A DNA stretch of 64,000 bases from Silene latifolia. Lineage: Eukaryota > Streptophyta > Magnoliopsida > Caryophyllales > Caryophyllaceae. Positions 1 to 11,499 of the stretch are shown in pieces (position 1 is the stretch's first letter; every line of letters starts with the position of its first letter). The notes below the pieces were generated by a model, which had not been told where the DNA came from, did no database searches, and was given only the letters and a program-made list of their open reading frames with translations. The position numbers and the translations under genes were made by a program. The stretch lies in NCBI RefSeq assembly GCF_048544455.1, contig NC_133538.1, positions 18,009,469-18,073,468 on the forward strand, in the 5' to 3' direction.

Positions 1-1223
1 CACGTCACAACATCGCAACACTAGATATCTCCTCATCATTGTCACCTTTGTTTTCTCCATCCAACCATTTCCATTGTCGGAGCTAAACGAAATTGGTGTA
101 TCTAATTTAATTATTAATGTATTTCAAACCAGTTTTAATGTACCTAATAATAAGATAACTACCAGTGGCAACTCTACCTACGCCCCTTGCTGTGTTTGAT
201 TCATACAGCATCACAATTTTTACAATGTTTACACGTATATCCATATTGTCCTACTAATCAATATATTGTTGCCTAAGAATAAGATAACTACCTTATTTAC
301 AAGATATGCCAATATTATTGCCTAATATTTCTAAATTTATTCTGATCAAGATTAAAAATGGAGGATCAGAGGATTAAGATCAGGTGGCCACTCATCAGTC
401 ATCATCGTCTCAAGAACAATGTATCTACGCCACTTTTTTATGTATCTACAAACTATTGGTATGTATCTACCATTAATACACCAAAATTGTTCCCAAATAC
501 ATTAAAAGTGCTTTGAGATACATTATTGTAAAGAGTAGATACATGGATACACAGTTACACTAAATTACTGAAGGTTAATTAAAAGATATTTTTGAAGGCA
601 GAATAAGAGGGAAAATAATTAGCCATGGTGGTCGAGAGACTGCCGATGATGAATAAAGGTCGTCGGATATTTTCCGTGTGATGCCGACATCAACCATGAG
701 CCGACAAGCCACCGTAATCAACTTGATTGTTACCGAAATGCCGGCAACACTGAGGGCGTCGTTGATGGTGTACTGAGAAAAGGGGAAGAAAAAAAGGCCT
801 CGAATAATCGAATTATGGCGAAACACAAGTCGAATATACCGCCGTTAACGGTCGATGGTGTACTGTGTCGGAGCTCTGGCATGACGAAAGGTCGGTGCGG
901 CTGTCGGCGTTAGGTTCACATGGAATGTTTAGAGAATGAAAAATAAAATCGACTCCGGCATGAAACTAAAATTGATAATAGCTAATCTCGTCGCCGGTAG
1001 TCAGAGAGCCGTCGATGACGATCACTGTTAGTAGTTGATGAAGGAAGTTTGGGTTTGTTGATAATTTGGGTGGGTTATGGGAGAGTTAAATGTTTGGGCT
1101 GGGTTGAGAGGAGAGAAATTGTAAAGGCTGTTGGGTTAGTTTTTGGCATTTCCACGTGATTTGTTGATTCAGTTTATATGGTTAGTGCGTTCTCACCGAG
1201 TGATCATTCTCACCGAACACCGG

Positions 1224-1225
<2 letters not shown>
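1..1225. other. Spacer without recognisable gene
   Basis: No convincing coding region is visible on either strand. The first 560 bases repeat short phrases such as GTATCTAC and ATACATTA, and 600-1030 is relatively GC-rich with recurring CCGTCG/GGTCG words, which could be an old degraded gene or repeat. The only longer reading frame (minus strand, about 575-826) has no motif I recognise. Confidence 0.5.

Positions 1226-1226
<1 letters not shown>

Positions 1227-1282
<56 letters not shown>
1227..1282. repeat. Compound microsatellite (CT)n(AT)n
   Basis: About 18 uninterrupted CT units are followed by about 10 AT units. It is a simple-sequence repeat likely to vary in length between individuals. 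Confidence 0.95.
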
Positions 1283-1504
1283 GAGCCCATTTTCTCTCCA
1301 TTTCTTCAAAAGAAATGGAGAGGCAAGTACTTATTAATGGTCTGGATCGCATATTGACAACATCTAACGTTCTAAATTTACGTATAAAAATAAAGGAAAA
1401 TGAGGGTGAAAGAGAAAATTATTATTTAAGGAGAGTGTGAGAGGAAATGGAAAGGATAAAATGCTACGATCATATTTTATAATTTGTGATTATTTAAACA
1501 ATAG

Positions 1505-1688
1505 GTCTCTCTTGTGACGGATATATCCATTACAACCTTGTGACGGGTCAAGTACCACTCACATTGTTAGAAAAGACAAAAGTAAAGATGCCTAGGGATT
1601 ACAAAAGGTTTGTCTTTATCTATGCAAGTGGGTTTTATTTGACCCGTCACAAGGTTGTGACGGATATTGCCCGTCACAAATAAGAATT
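1505..1688. mobile_element. Palindromic MITE built on TTGTGACGG motifs
   Basis: The two ends form imperfect inverted arms of about 45 bases: the left carries TTGTGACGGATAT and CCTTGTGACGGGTCAA, the right carries the complements TTGACCCGTCACAAGG and CCGTCACAAATAAGA. The short centre is unique. A related motif set recurs at 19831-19964, so this is a dispersed foldback-type family. I could not fix a target-site duplication, so the superfamily is open. Confidence 0.6.
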
Positions 1689-2442
1689 TGTGTTATTTAA
1701 ATTTTTTTTCTTAATCATGCTTTTAAGTATGTCTTGCACGTCTTTTGAAATCATAGTTTATTCAAATTTGTAGTCAACAAAGTGCAACATCTATAATTAA
1801 GAATCAAGTTTGATGCTGCGGTTCTTTGGCTGAATATGTGTCTTAACGTTGGCTTTAATTTACTCCATAAATAAAATAAAATGAGGATGTCTTAGTTAAG
1901 TGACTAGGTTAAAATAGTAATAAGTTCACTTGAAGATGTCTTAGTAAAGTGACTAGGTTAAAATTATGGTGGATTCGAAGCTTAAATTCCCTCTCCTCAT
2001 ATAAATTGTAATACCCGACCGTTAACGCCAATTCAACACACAAAAAAATAGTTTTTAAAAATGAAAGATGCGAGAGTTAATTTATGTGAATTTCACCATC
2101 TACAAAATTGCTAATTTAGCCGTGAATCTGTGATTGTTGTAAGATAGTATTGTTTAGTTGACCTGGCAATTATGTATTCCTATGAAATCAAACTCATGTA
2201 AAATACTCTCTTGTCCAAATTAAGATAAAATGGACAATTTTGTTTGGTTCAGGGAATCAATTTATGTAAATTCCTAATAATTAAGAGGAGTAATTAAGCC
2301 AATTTCTCCATTTTATAAGCGCCAAAAATTCATATAAATTGACAACACTCCTATCTATTATACAAAAAAGTTGACTAATCTGTTTTTTCAATATTAAGAA
2401 ACTTAAAAAACTTCAACATGTTATGATTTTTCCAAGGCAACC
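1689..2442. other. AT-rich spacer
   Basis: No gene or element is recognised. A phrase of about 30 bases around GTGACTAGGTTAAAA occurs twice (about 1898-1915 and 1940-1957), a local duplication. Confidence 0.5.
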
Positions 2443-2456
2443 AGAGTTACCAAACA
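2443..2456. repeat. LINE target-site duplication, left copy
   Basis: AGAGTTACCAAACA at 2443-2456 is repeated exactly at 19773-19786. The pair brackets the minus-strand LINE, its poly(A) end at the left and its truncated 5' end at the right. A 14-bp TSD is normal for target-primed reverse transcription. Confidence 0.9.
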
Positions 2457-2489
2457 TTTTTTTTTTTTGACAGCTGAAAAGAAAGGTTC

Positions 2490-3235
2490 CTAGTGCAAAC
2501 TCATGGCGTGTTTTGCCAAGTAATGAGCTTTGCTGTTCCGATGCCTACGAACATAACTAAAACTAAAACAATGAAAGGTAGATGAAATAAGAGTGATGTC
2601 ATCCAGAATGCCTCTAATTTGGTGATGTTTGGTTTCCTTCCCCATCCATTGAGCCAAGAGTTGAAGGCAATCAGAGGAGATCTCGAGATGAAGAATGCCA
2701 GCCTGACGTGCCCAACCAATGGCCTCCTTGATACCTAAGGCTTTCGCTTGAAGTGATGATTCAGCCCTGCCACGAACAAAACCTTCATATCTGATTTCGC
2801 CTTCATCCCCAAGGACAATCCATCCGTAGCCCGCAAGACAAGAGTCTTTCCAGCTGGCGTCAACATAGATTCGCACCATGGAGCAGGAGGAGAAACAACC
2901 AATAGAGTAAAAAGGCCGTCCCCCACGGAGCATTTGAAGATCAAGATCATGGACCTCCAGACTGTCCTGGGTAACATCCTCAAAACCAGGCGGATATAGA
3001 GGGTCATTAGTGATCCTGTCGTTGGCCTGAAGAACATCCCCAACCTTTTGACGAGTCTTAGAGAAAAAAGCTCCGGGGTTAAAGGATTCTCCTCTGAACA
3101 TGATGTCGTTCCTTAAGGTCCAGAGACTAGTTAGAATCGCAAGGAATTGGATTGTAAGAGTAACCCCGTCTTCCAGCTTAGACAAGTAAAGAAGCCAATT
3201 AATGATCCAGGTACGAACATCCAGGAAAGAGATTT
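2490..3235 (-). pseudogene. LINE RNase H domain (C-terminal end of ORF2)
   Basis: This minus-strand frame ends the LINE ORF2 protein. It contains a plant-type RNase H fold: an Asp in IYVDASWKD, a Glu in SSLQAKALGIKEAI, an Asp in LEISSDCLQLL, and the closing segment YVRRHRNSKAHYLAKHA, where family members usually show a D or N before the A. Such domains in L1 elements remove RNA from the RNA-DNA hybrid during cDNA synthesis. The preceding segment (WIINWLLYLSKLEDG, TLRNDIMFRG) is the usual linker between the zinc-finger region and RNase H. It is in a different frame from the reverse transcriptase, so the protein is broken between about 3180 and 3245. Confidence 0.85.
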
Positions 3236-4563
3236 TTTACTACAGAGCCATCTTTGATTCTCAATTCCCAAAGGTCCCATTATTTTTTCACGGAAAATCA
3301 AGCAGAACAGTGATTGCTCATGTGACATGAGCCGCCATGCATGCTTTGCCAATAAAGCATGATTGAGACATCCCACATTGCGAATACCAAGGCCTCCATC
3401 GCGCTTCGGTAGACTGGTGAAAGTTCTACTACACCAGTGAAGACACTTACCTGATTTACTTCCAGCCCACCAAAATTGTGACAAAAGAGCATTAATCCTC
3501 TCAGTCATACTTACCGGTATTTTAAATACCGATAGAAAGAAAATGGAGAGATTTGAGAGGACAGAAGAGATTAAGGTAAGTCTCCCAGCTGGAGAGAGAA
3601 AGATCCCATTCCACAATGAAATTCGTTTAGTAACAGATTCCACAAGCCCCTTAAAGACTTCCTTTTTCGATTCCTGAAACTCAGTCGGAAGGCCAAGATG
3701 CTTTCCAAAACCTTTATTGTGCTTTATATTGAGAGCTTTTAAATAGAAACGAACCCTCCGAAGCGTGGTGTTTGGGCTGAAAATGATTCCCGACTTCTCT
3801 TCGTTCACAACCTGACCCGAAGCGTCGCAATAATCAGCAAGAATACATTTAAGGTATCGGACGGATTTACCTGTGTTTTGAAAGAAGAAGACCGAATCGT
3901 CCGCAAAGAAGAGGTGCGTTAAGGGAGGCACCCCTCGACATAGCCGAACACCCTGGAAATTTCCGGCCCTTTGAGCATACTCAACATTGCAAGACAAAAC
4001 CTCCATACATAAGATGAAGAGGTACGGTGATAAAGGGTCACCTTGCCGAAGACCACGATGTGGTTTGAAAGGTGGAATAGGAGACCCATTCAAAAGAACT
4101 TCATAACTTACAATGGAAACACAACTCATAATCAAACTAACCAATCGCTCTGGGAATCCAAATTTAAATAAAACAGCTTGGAGGAAGTCCCACTTTACAC
4201 GATCGAAAGCCTTGCTCATATCAGCTTTAAAGGCCGCTTTGCCAAATTTTTCGCGCTTATGTGTGTTCACCTTATGTATCGCTTCATGAGCCAGCAATAT
4301 ATTATCACTAATGCTCCTTCCAGCCAGGAAAGCATTTTGATGGTCCCCAACGAGACATCCCATGACTTTCTGCATTCGGTTAGTAATGCATTTTGTAACA
4401 ATCCTCATAAACACATTACAAAGATTGATTGGTCGGTAGTCCTTCACTTCTTCAGGGCTATCACATTTGGGAATCAGGGCAATGAAAGTGCGATTCATTT
4501 CCTTAAGAACAATCCCGGAATTTAAAATAGAAAGAATTGCCTTTGTACAATCTTTTTTCACAA
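3236..4563 (-). pseudogene. LINE reverse transcriptase domain
   Basis: The frame encodes a non-LTR reverse transcriptase. Visible blocks in order are FIALIPK, DYRPINLCN, the catalytic-Asp block KADMSKAFDRVKWDFL, LRQGDPLSPYLFILCMEVL, FADDSVFF (the F/YADD box with both metal-binding Asp), and the thumb segments KHLGLPTEF and LSPAGRLTLI. It copies LINE RNA at a nicked target. The frame opens at the Tat insertion and its upstream part continues at 19047. At about 3240 the thumb region jumps directly to sequence normally found just before RNase H. Roughly 250-300 codons of connector and zf-RVT-type region seem to be missing, suggesting an internal deletion. The copy cannot be autonomous. Confidence 0.93.
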
Positions 4564-4568
4564 GGTGC
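4564..4568. repeat. Tat element target-site duplication, left copy
   Basis: GGTGC directly precedes the left LTR and is repeated at 19042-19046 directly after the right LTR. A 5-bp TSD is standard for LTR retrotransposon integrase. Confidence 0.93.
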
Positions 4569-5086
4569 TGTAGGCACGGAAAATTTATTAATGTGCCGAA
4601 TAAATAAAATAAATTAATTATCTGGAGTTAATACCAAATTTTAACTTAATTTAATTATTTTGTCCCGATTAAATGAAATAAGGGTCGATTCGGATTACAA
4701 AAGGAGTTATTCGGATAACTAAACCCATAAAGAATCAAATTTGGGCCAAGGTTGCTAATAAACCCACAAATGGGCCTGTGACCACCAAAGTCCAACAAGG
4801 AGATTTGAAACTCTATAAATAGAGATCTTCTCATTCATTCAAAGGGTTGAAAATTCATAATTGCAAAGGAGCTAGAGAGAACAAGGTACAAATTCCTACA
4901 AATCCTCTCTGTCAAAATCATTGCAAGCAGTCAACAAGCACATCAAATCGTGCCGCCTGCGTTGAAGATTCAATCACAAATTCAAACCTTCAAGAGAGAT
5001 TCAAGTCATCGCTACCCACTCAAGAAATCAAATCTACACCGCGCTTAGAGCAATAAAATTATCGCAACACAAAATTTGCTGTAACA
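4569..5086 (+). repeat. 5' LTR of Tat element
   Basis: 518 bp, from TGTAGGCACGG to GCTGTAACA, colinear with 18524-19041 with no indel that I can see. It holds a TATA box (TATAAATAG, 4814-4822), so transcription should begin about 30 bases downstream, near 4845-4850. AATAAA-like words near 5052 (CAATAAAATT) may act in 3' processing of the RNA. Confidence 0.95.
4814..4822 (+). promoter_or_regulatory. TATA box of the 5' LTR
   Basis: TATAAATAG in the middle of the LTR, conserved in the 3' LTR at 18769-18777. It fits a plant pol II core promoter for the genomic RNA. Confidence 0.75.
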
Positions 5087-5091
5087 AATTT

Positions 5092-5109
5092 TGGTGAACC
5101 CGACGTGAA
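5092..5109 (+). other. Primer-binding site matching tRNA-Trp
   Basis: TGGTGAACCCGACGTGAA starts five bases after the 5' LTR. From memory of plant tRNA-Trp, this is the exact complement of its 3' end (TTCACGTCGGGTTCA plus CCA) over 18 bases. It would prime minus-strand cDNA synthesis. Confidence 0.85.
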
Positions 5110-5164
5110 GTTCTCTATCTCTCATCTCTACTGCCGTTTTATTCAAGTATACCAAAATAAGAAG

Positions 5165-7048
5165 ATGTCTACCAAGGAAAGCATATCCTCCAGCACATCC
5201 AAGAAGACCTACTTAGATACCCTGCAGGGTACCCCCAGTGCTGCTACCTCCTCAGCTGTGCAATCATTTGGCACTTGCATAAGAGGAATGGCGAGGAAGG
5301 CTCTTGTCAATGTTGCTACTGCCAGTCTACGCTCTGCAAGCATCCCTACTAGGCCGTGCAAGATCTTTGCCGCCTTTATAGCTGCTGCCGCTACAGCTCT
5401 CCTGGCCGTCTCTTCTCCTTCATGCGAGGAGCCTAGAAGTGTTAAGGTTGACAAGAAGGCTTCCCCTTGCAAACCCAAGGCATCGCCAAAGAAGAAAGAA
5501 ACCTCAACTCCTAACGTTGCTTTAGTCATGGTGATAAGTGGCGATACTCTTGAGGATCGAATGCAGAAAATGAATGAACTCCTTGAGAAAATGATGAAGG
5601 AGAATGAAGAAAAGAACAAGAAAATTGACGAGCTCCAAAAAGAGGTGGTGGCACTCCGTGATAGGAAGGCTGACAACGAGCATGGTGACACCGACAGGGA
5701 TGCCGATAGCGATAAAAAAGTTGGCGAGGATGACAGGGAAAAGCCAAACAATGAGATCAGCGCCTTCACTAAAGAGAAGCTGCAAGAGTTAATAGCCAAG
5801 ACAATCAAGTGTCAGTTAGAAGATAGCTCGACAAGTAGAGGACGCTACATCAAGCCTTACACTAAGAGGATTGACAGCCTGCGCATGCCATCTAGTTATC
5901 AACCTCCAAAATTTCAACAGTTCGACAGGAAGGGGAACCCAAAGCAATACATCACCCACTTCATCGAGACATGCAACAATGCTGGGACAGAAGGTGATTG
6001 TTTGGTGAAGCAGTTTGTGCGTTCGCTCAAAGGGATCGCGTTCAATTGTTACACAGATCTGGACTCCGAGTCAATTGACAGCTGAGGTCACATGGAAGAT
6101 GAATTCCTCAACATATTCTACAGCACCAGACGTGTCATCAGCATGAGCAAATTGACAAAGACAACTCAATGGCAAGATGAGTCTGTCGTCAATTACATCA
6201 ACAGGTGGCGTGCGCTGAGTCTGGAATGCAAGGATCGCTTAAGTGAAGCGTCGGCAGTTGAAATGTGTGTCAACGGGATGAAATGGGACATTCTTTACAT
6301 CCTGAAAGGGATCATGCCGAAGAGCTTCAAAGACCTGGCTACCCGCGCCCATGACATGGATATCACAATAAAAGAACATGGTAGTGCTCGACCAACTTCT
6401 TCTAAGGCGCCAAGTGAAAAAAAGGAGTTCAAGAAAACTGATAAGGGCGTCAAGTCATCGACAAAGGAGACAATGGTCATCGAAACCAGCAGTGCACCTG
6501 TGAAAATTTCATCAAAGCCTAAGTATGAAAAGAAGAAAGAGTCATTCTCTTATAACTACCAACGAGACATGCCTACATTGAAAGAGTTGCAGGCTAAGAA
6601 ATACCCATTCCCAAACTCTGACTTGTCTGGAATGCTCGATGACCTCTTAGAAAAGAAGGTTATACAATTGCCATAGTCCAAGCGCCCTGAGCAAGCAAAC
6701 AAGACAAACGATCCCAATTACTGTCGTTATCACAGGCTGGTGAGTCATCCTATTGAAAAGTGTATAACACTCAAGAAGATCATGCGGCTCACCAAGGAAG
6801 GGAAGATCATTCTTGACTTGGATGATACAGTAACCACAAATCAAACTACTATAGACCTGGAGCAACCTGACGAGCCAACTATACTGCAAGGACGATATGG
6901 GTATATGTTGCAGTTCGGAAGTCTTGAGCCTGTGGCATTACGGATCCAAAGGACATGGCCTTCCCTGTCCTTAACATCACTAGAAGGAAAGTTGACTCCT
7001 CAAGAGAAGAATGAGGATAAGAAAGATGAAGATGATGATGAAGGCTAG
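5165..7048 (+). pseudogene. Tat gag (capsid) pseudogene
   Basis: The likely start is the ATG at 5165. After an Ala/Ser-rich start and a Lys/Glu-rich coiled segment (about residues 140-190), the capsid-type retrotransposon gag region follows: GRYIKPYTKRIDSLRMP, FDRKGNPKQYITHF, then VNYINRWRALSLECKDRL and DLATRAHDMDI. The end has YPFPNSDLSGMLDDLLEKK and a Cys/His cluster YCRYHRLVSHPIEKC, the usual Tat zinc-binding segment. Gag forms the cytoplasmic particle that packages RNA. In-frame stops lie at about 6083 (where family members have a Trp) and 6674, and the frame changes again before 7048, so no full protein can be made. Confidence 0.88.
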
Positions 7049-7051
7049 ACT

Positions 7052-8161
7052 TTGGTGACGCACAAGAAGTCAAAGAAACAAATAAGGCAGACAGCACAAC
7101 CTGTTCACCGTCGAAGAAAACAATCAAAGAGGGAAAAGCCTCGCCGATCCAAAGGGAAGAAGAAGTCCAAAATAGTGGTCAAACCACATGTCTTACCTAT
7201 TGATTTGCTGGAGCAAGAACAACTGAGTCCCGTTACCTTAAAAGAATTCTTCCCACAAGATTTCATGAACAAGGTTACCGTGTGCACCATCTCAGCTACT
7301 GAAGGTGGTGATGATAAAGAGAAAATAAAGGAAGAAGGCCTAGATAATGTGGTATTGCCACAACAGTCTCATTCTGAAAAGGAGAACGAAATAGTGGCTG
7401 CTCTCGACGCCCTTCCTACAAATATGGGGTGGAAACAAATCTTTCATCTACCTAAAGAGAAGCGTCAACTGATAATTCAAGGACTTGAGAAGCCAAAGTT
7501 GTACGCGGGCAAGATGAAAGACAAAATCGAGCCTTCTAAGCAATCAACTGGATGTGTCTCCTGCAATGCAGCCTTGAGTTTTTATGATGAGGATTTACTT
7601 CTTGGATCCAAGCCTTGCAATAGGCCACTTTATGTGTCTGGGTACATCTGGGGGCAAAAGGTCAAACGCATCTTAATAGATGGAGGCTCAGGAATCAATC
7701 TCATGCCAAAAGCCACCATCAACGAATTAGGGATCACGATGGATGAACTCTCCACTAGTCGAACAATGATTCATGGTTTCAACTTGAATGGGGAGCGTGT
7801 ATTTGGCATGATCCGCGTGAACCTTACAATGGGTGAACTGTCTTCTGACAAATTGTTCCACGTCATGGATGGCAAGACATCATTCAAACTGTTGCTAGGA
7901 CGGCCTTGGAAGCACGATAATGGAGTTGTCACTTCAACCCTCCATCAATGCTTGAAGTATTATCGTGGTGGCGAAACGAAAATAGACGGAGATGCAAAAC
8001 CCTTCTCTAAGGTCGACTCTTTCTTTACTGATGCAAAATTCTTTGAAGAGAATGGTACTTCTAGTGAGTTCATGCCAACCACCATCTCTTCAACAGGAAA
8101 AGGAGGTAAGCAGGAAAAGAACATCATCAAAGAAGATGCAGCTGCAAGTCCTGCTAAATAA
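7052..8161 (+). pseudogene. Tat protease domain and flanking pol
   Basis: A retroviral-type aspartic protease is recognisable by ILIDGGSGINLMP, where the catalytic Asp sits in a DGGS motif typical of this plant lineage instead of the canonical DTG/DSG, and by the C-terminal flap-side segment FKLLLGRPWKHD. The substrate would be the Gag-Pol precursor inside the particle. The N-terminal 120 residues are Lys-rich and charged with no domain I know. The frame is separated from gag by a stop near 7046 and from downstream pol by a TAA at about 8159. Confidence 0.88.
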
Positions 8162-9478
8162 AATGTTGTTAAGAAAGATGTAGACAAGGCTAGAAAAACA
8201 ACTACTCCTGTTGCATCATCTAAGAAGCAAGAGACGACGCAGAAAACTACACCACCAGTACTACGCTACATCCCGAAGTCTCGCTGCAAAGATGGGGAGA
8301 GTCCATTTGCAAAGTGTTTAACATCAAAGACAGAGCCTAAGGATAAAAAGTCAAGTTTGGTGTTCAAGCAGGAATGGGTGGCCAAAGTCGTTACACCTCT
8401 ACCAAGTTCATCTCAAACGAAGATTGTGAGACCTCCTCCAACTGGTTTTGTCTGTTCATCCAGTCAATCATCAAGTGAGGGAAACAAGGGGATATTTGAT
8501 TCCAATGCTTACAAGCTACTGGCAAAGGCTGGATATGACTTTACAAATCAGACTCCTCTCGGCAAAGTTATAGAAGTTGAGCCGTACGGTCTGAACAAAG
8601 CGCAACATGAAGTGTTCAAGCAAGATGGGAGCTTCATGGTGACCAGGGCCGGGTTCGGATATGAGTCTCATGCGCCTGTGAAGATTGGTGCTCGTAGAAA
8701 AGGGGCTACTGCTTCTTCTCAGCACATCACAGTAGAAGTGGTCGAAGAAAATGAAGAAGGAGAAGAAAAGATGCATTCATCTTCAGTCTTCGATCGAATA
8801 AGTCCACCTGCAGAAAAGTGTCATCTTTCTAAATTTACAAGGTTAGGGAGACCAAGTGCTTCAACCAAACACATTTCTGTCTTTGCTAGGCTTGGCAATC
8901 AAGGAAAAAGTAAGGTCAAAGTGACAACACCTTCGTTGCGCATAAACAAGAAGGGCGCAATACATGAACGCTTGGGCAGTCCATCAAAAACAGTCTTCAG
9001 TCGACTAGGGGCTCCCAAGAGGAATAGTGGTGAGGGTCGTCCTCTCTCAACTTTTGCAGCACAAAATGAAGAAGAAGTAAGAGTAACCGATGACTTGAGA
9101 AGCGCAATACCATCTCGCATGAAGCGTATGCAAGTAGTGGATATCATCCAGCATGAGCCACTCAAAGCAAGGAGGCGCGTACTAGTTCTTACTGGTCGGC
9201 AAAAGAATATCGAAGAGCTTTTGCCTTCATCTTCACGTCCCTATGATGCAAGGAAGTCAAGTGACTTAGAAATTACAACGTCGTCATATCACATCACAGT
9301 AGAAGAGATAGCTGACGAGAATGAAGAAGTTGAGGCCGATGAGGCCCCAGAAACACTTGAAGACGTGGGGCAATCGACTGTGGATGAACTCAAGGAGCTC
9401 AATTTGGGAACTACGGAAGATTCTCGCCCCATTTATATTAGTGCTCTGCTGACTAAAGAAGAACAAGAGGAGTACTAA
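8162..9478 (+). pseudogene. Tat protease-RT spacer region
   Basis: One long frame (8357-9478) links protease to reverse transcriptase. It contains NAYKLLAKAGYDF, GYESHAPVKIGARRKG and several copies of a FxRLGxP-like phrase (FTRLGRPSAS, FARLGNQGKS, HERLGSPSK, FSRLGAPKR). This low-complexity spacer with repeated RLG motifs is common in plant Tat polyproteins; its role is not known to me. It ends with a stop at 9476 just before the RT domain. Confidence 0.75.
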
Positions 9479-9481
9479 AAG

Positions 9482-10251
9482 TTGTTGGTTGAGTACAAAG
9501 ATGTCTTCGCTTGGAGCTATAAAGAGATGCCTGGACTCAGCCCAAAAATTGCAGTTCATCGTCTAGCAATCAAGAAAGGCACCAGTCCCAAAAAGCAACC
9601 TCAACGTCGTTTCAGGCCGGAGCTTGTACCTGAAATTAAAAAGGAAGTCAATAAACTCATTGAAGCAGGTTTCATTCGAGAAGTCAAATATTCTACCTGG
9701 ATAGCAAACATTGTCCCAGTCAGAAAGAAGAATGGACAACTGCGCATATGTGTCGATTTCAGAGACCTTAATGATGCATGCCCGAAGGATGACTTCCCTT
9801 TGTCAGTTACAGAGTTGATGATTGACGCAACCACTGGTCATGAAGCCCTCTCATTCATGGATTATACTGCTGGTTACAATCAAATACATATGGCACCTGA
9901 AGATCAAGAACCAACAGGTTTCGAACCCCGAAAGGGATCTTCTGCTACACAGTCATGCCGTTTGGATTGAAGAATGCTGGCGCTACGTACCAACGCGCAA
10001 TGCAAAAGATCTTTGATGACATTCTGCATAAAATAATAGAGTGTTATGTTGATGACGTGGTTATCAAATCAAAGAAAAGAGAAGACCATATCAAAGACCT
10101 TCGAACCGTCTTTGAGAGATTTAGAAAATGTCAACTCAAGATGAATCCACTCAACTGTGCATTTGGTGTCACATATGGGAAGTTCTTAGGGTTTGTGGTC
10201 AGACACAGAGACCTTGAAATTGACCAAACAAAAATCAAAGCGATCAACTAA
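9482..10251 (+). pseudogene. Tat reverse transcriptase domain
   Basis: RT blocks in order: KLIEAGFIREVKYSTWIAN, VPVRKKNGQLRICVDFRDLN, CPKDDFPL, the first catalytic Asp in LSFMDYTAGYNQIHM, MPFGLKNAGATYQRAM, and the catalytic YVDDVV box at about 10048-10065. It makes cDNA from genomic RNA in cytoplasmic particles. The frame shifts near 9930-9955, just after EDQE, and a TAA at about 10249 cuts it from RNase H. All catalytic Asp codons remain, so decay has been through stops and indels. Confidence 0.93.
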
Positions 10252-10860
10252 ATGCCGGAACCAAAGACGTTGAAAGAGTTGCGCGAATTGCAGGGACGTT
10301 TGGCATACATTCGAAGGTTCATATCTAACCTAGCAGGACGTTGCCAACCATTCAGCCATCTCATGAAAAAGGATGCTCCATTCCAATGGGATGAAAAATG
10401 CAAAAATGATTTTGATAGCATCAAAAAGTACTTGGCCAGCGCACCAGTGCTGAGGGCACCAATTCCAGGAAAGCCACTTGTCCTCTACATTGCAGCACAA
10501 GAACGCTCACTGGGGGCAATGTGTGCTCAATAAATTGAAGACCACAAGGAGAGAACACTCTACTACTTGAGTCGTACCTTGGTTGGAGCTGAGTTGAATT
10601 ACTCGCCCATAGAGAAGATATGTCTTGCTTTGGTGTTCGCCATCCAGAAGTTGAGGCACTACATGCAGGCGCATACCATACACATGGTCTCAAAAGCTGA
10701 TCCAATCAAGTACATACTCTCAAGACCAGTCTTGTCTGGAAAACTTGCGAAATGGGCAATGTTACTTAAGCAGTATGACTTGGTGTTCGTGCCTCAAAAG
10801 GTTGTCAAAGGTCAAGCTATCGCCGACTTCTTTGCTGATCATCCAGTGCCAGCAGAGTCG
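10252..10860 (+). pseudogene. Tat RT connection and first RNase H domain
   Basis: The segment begins MPEPKTLKELRELQGRLAYI, the usual RT-thumb/connection sequence of Ty3/gypsy elements, followed by LVLYIAAQERSLGAMCAQ and YYLSRTLVGAELNYSPIEKI, which correspond to the RNase H core, and HYMQAHTIHMVSKADPIKYI. This domain has lost some canonical active-site acidic residues, as commonly seen in Tat elements that carry a second RNase H. A TAA at about 10531 interrupts it. Confidence 0.88.
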
Positions 10861-11415
10861 GAAATTTCAGATGACCTCCCAGGAGAAGAAATTTTCTATG
10901 TGGACGTCCTACCTCCATGGCAAATGTACTTTGACGGTGCTGCAAGGCAAGATAGAGCTGGAGCTGGAGTTGTATTCATAACTCCACAAAATCATCTTAT
11001 GCCATATGCATTTACACTCACTCAGTTGTGCACAAATAATATGGCAGAATACCAAGCTCTCATACTCGGTCTTCAAATGGCGATCAAAATAGGTGTCAGG
11101 GATATGGACATATATGGAGACTCAAAGCTGGTGGTCAATCAAGTACTTGGTGAATATGAAGTGAAAAAGGAAGACTTGATTCCCTACCATCAACAGGCAT
11201 TACAACTGCTGAATCAACTGGACGACATTCATGTTGGTCATGTGCCAAGGAGTGCTAATAAGTTGGCTGACGCGCTTGCTAATCTTGCAGCCACTTTGGC
11301 ACTCAAAGGCGAAAGAGTCTATGCAAGTCCCAGTCTACAATCGTTGGGTAGTATCATTGCTCGAAGGAGAAGAAAATGTAGACATAACCAACATGATATG
11401 CGTCTACACAGTTGA
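10861..11415 (+). pseudogene. Tat second (archaeal-type) RNase H domain
   Basis: Immediately downstream is a complete-looking RNase H of the archaeal type: catalytic Asp in MYFDGAARQDRAGAG, Glu in NNMAEYQALILGLQMA, Asp in DIYGDSKLVVNQVLGEYEVK, and the final Asp in PRSANKLADALANLAA. A second RNase H after the first is diagnostic for the Tat lineage. It would degrade the RNA strand during cDNA synthesis. The frame ends by stop at about 11413, and downstream sequence resumes in another frame. Confidence 0.92.
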
Positions 11416-11499
11416 TGAAGATGACTGGCGTCAACCTATCATTGATTTCTTGGACCACCAAAAACTACCCGATGATCCCAGACACAAGGTAGAAATACG

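Noticed and set aside
1143-1337. 64-residue frame with SLSLSL/IYIYIY
   Set aside because: It is a translation of the CT/AT microsatellite, not a gene.
5209-5808. Long minus-strand frame inside gag (199 residues)
   Set aside because: Shadow of the gag frame; low-complexity Ser/Phe-rich product from the Lys/Glu-rich sense strand, no domain.
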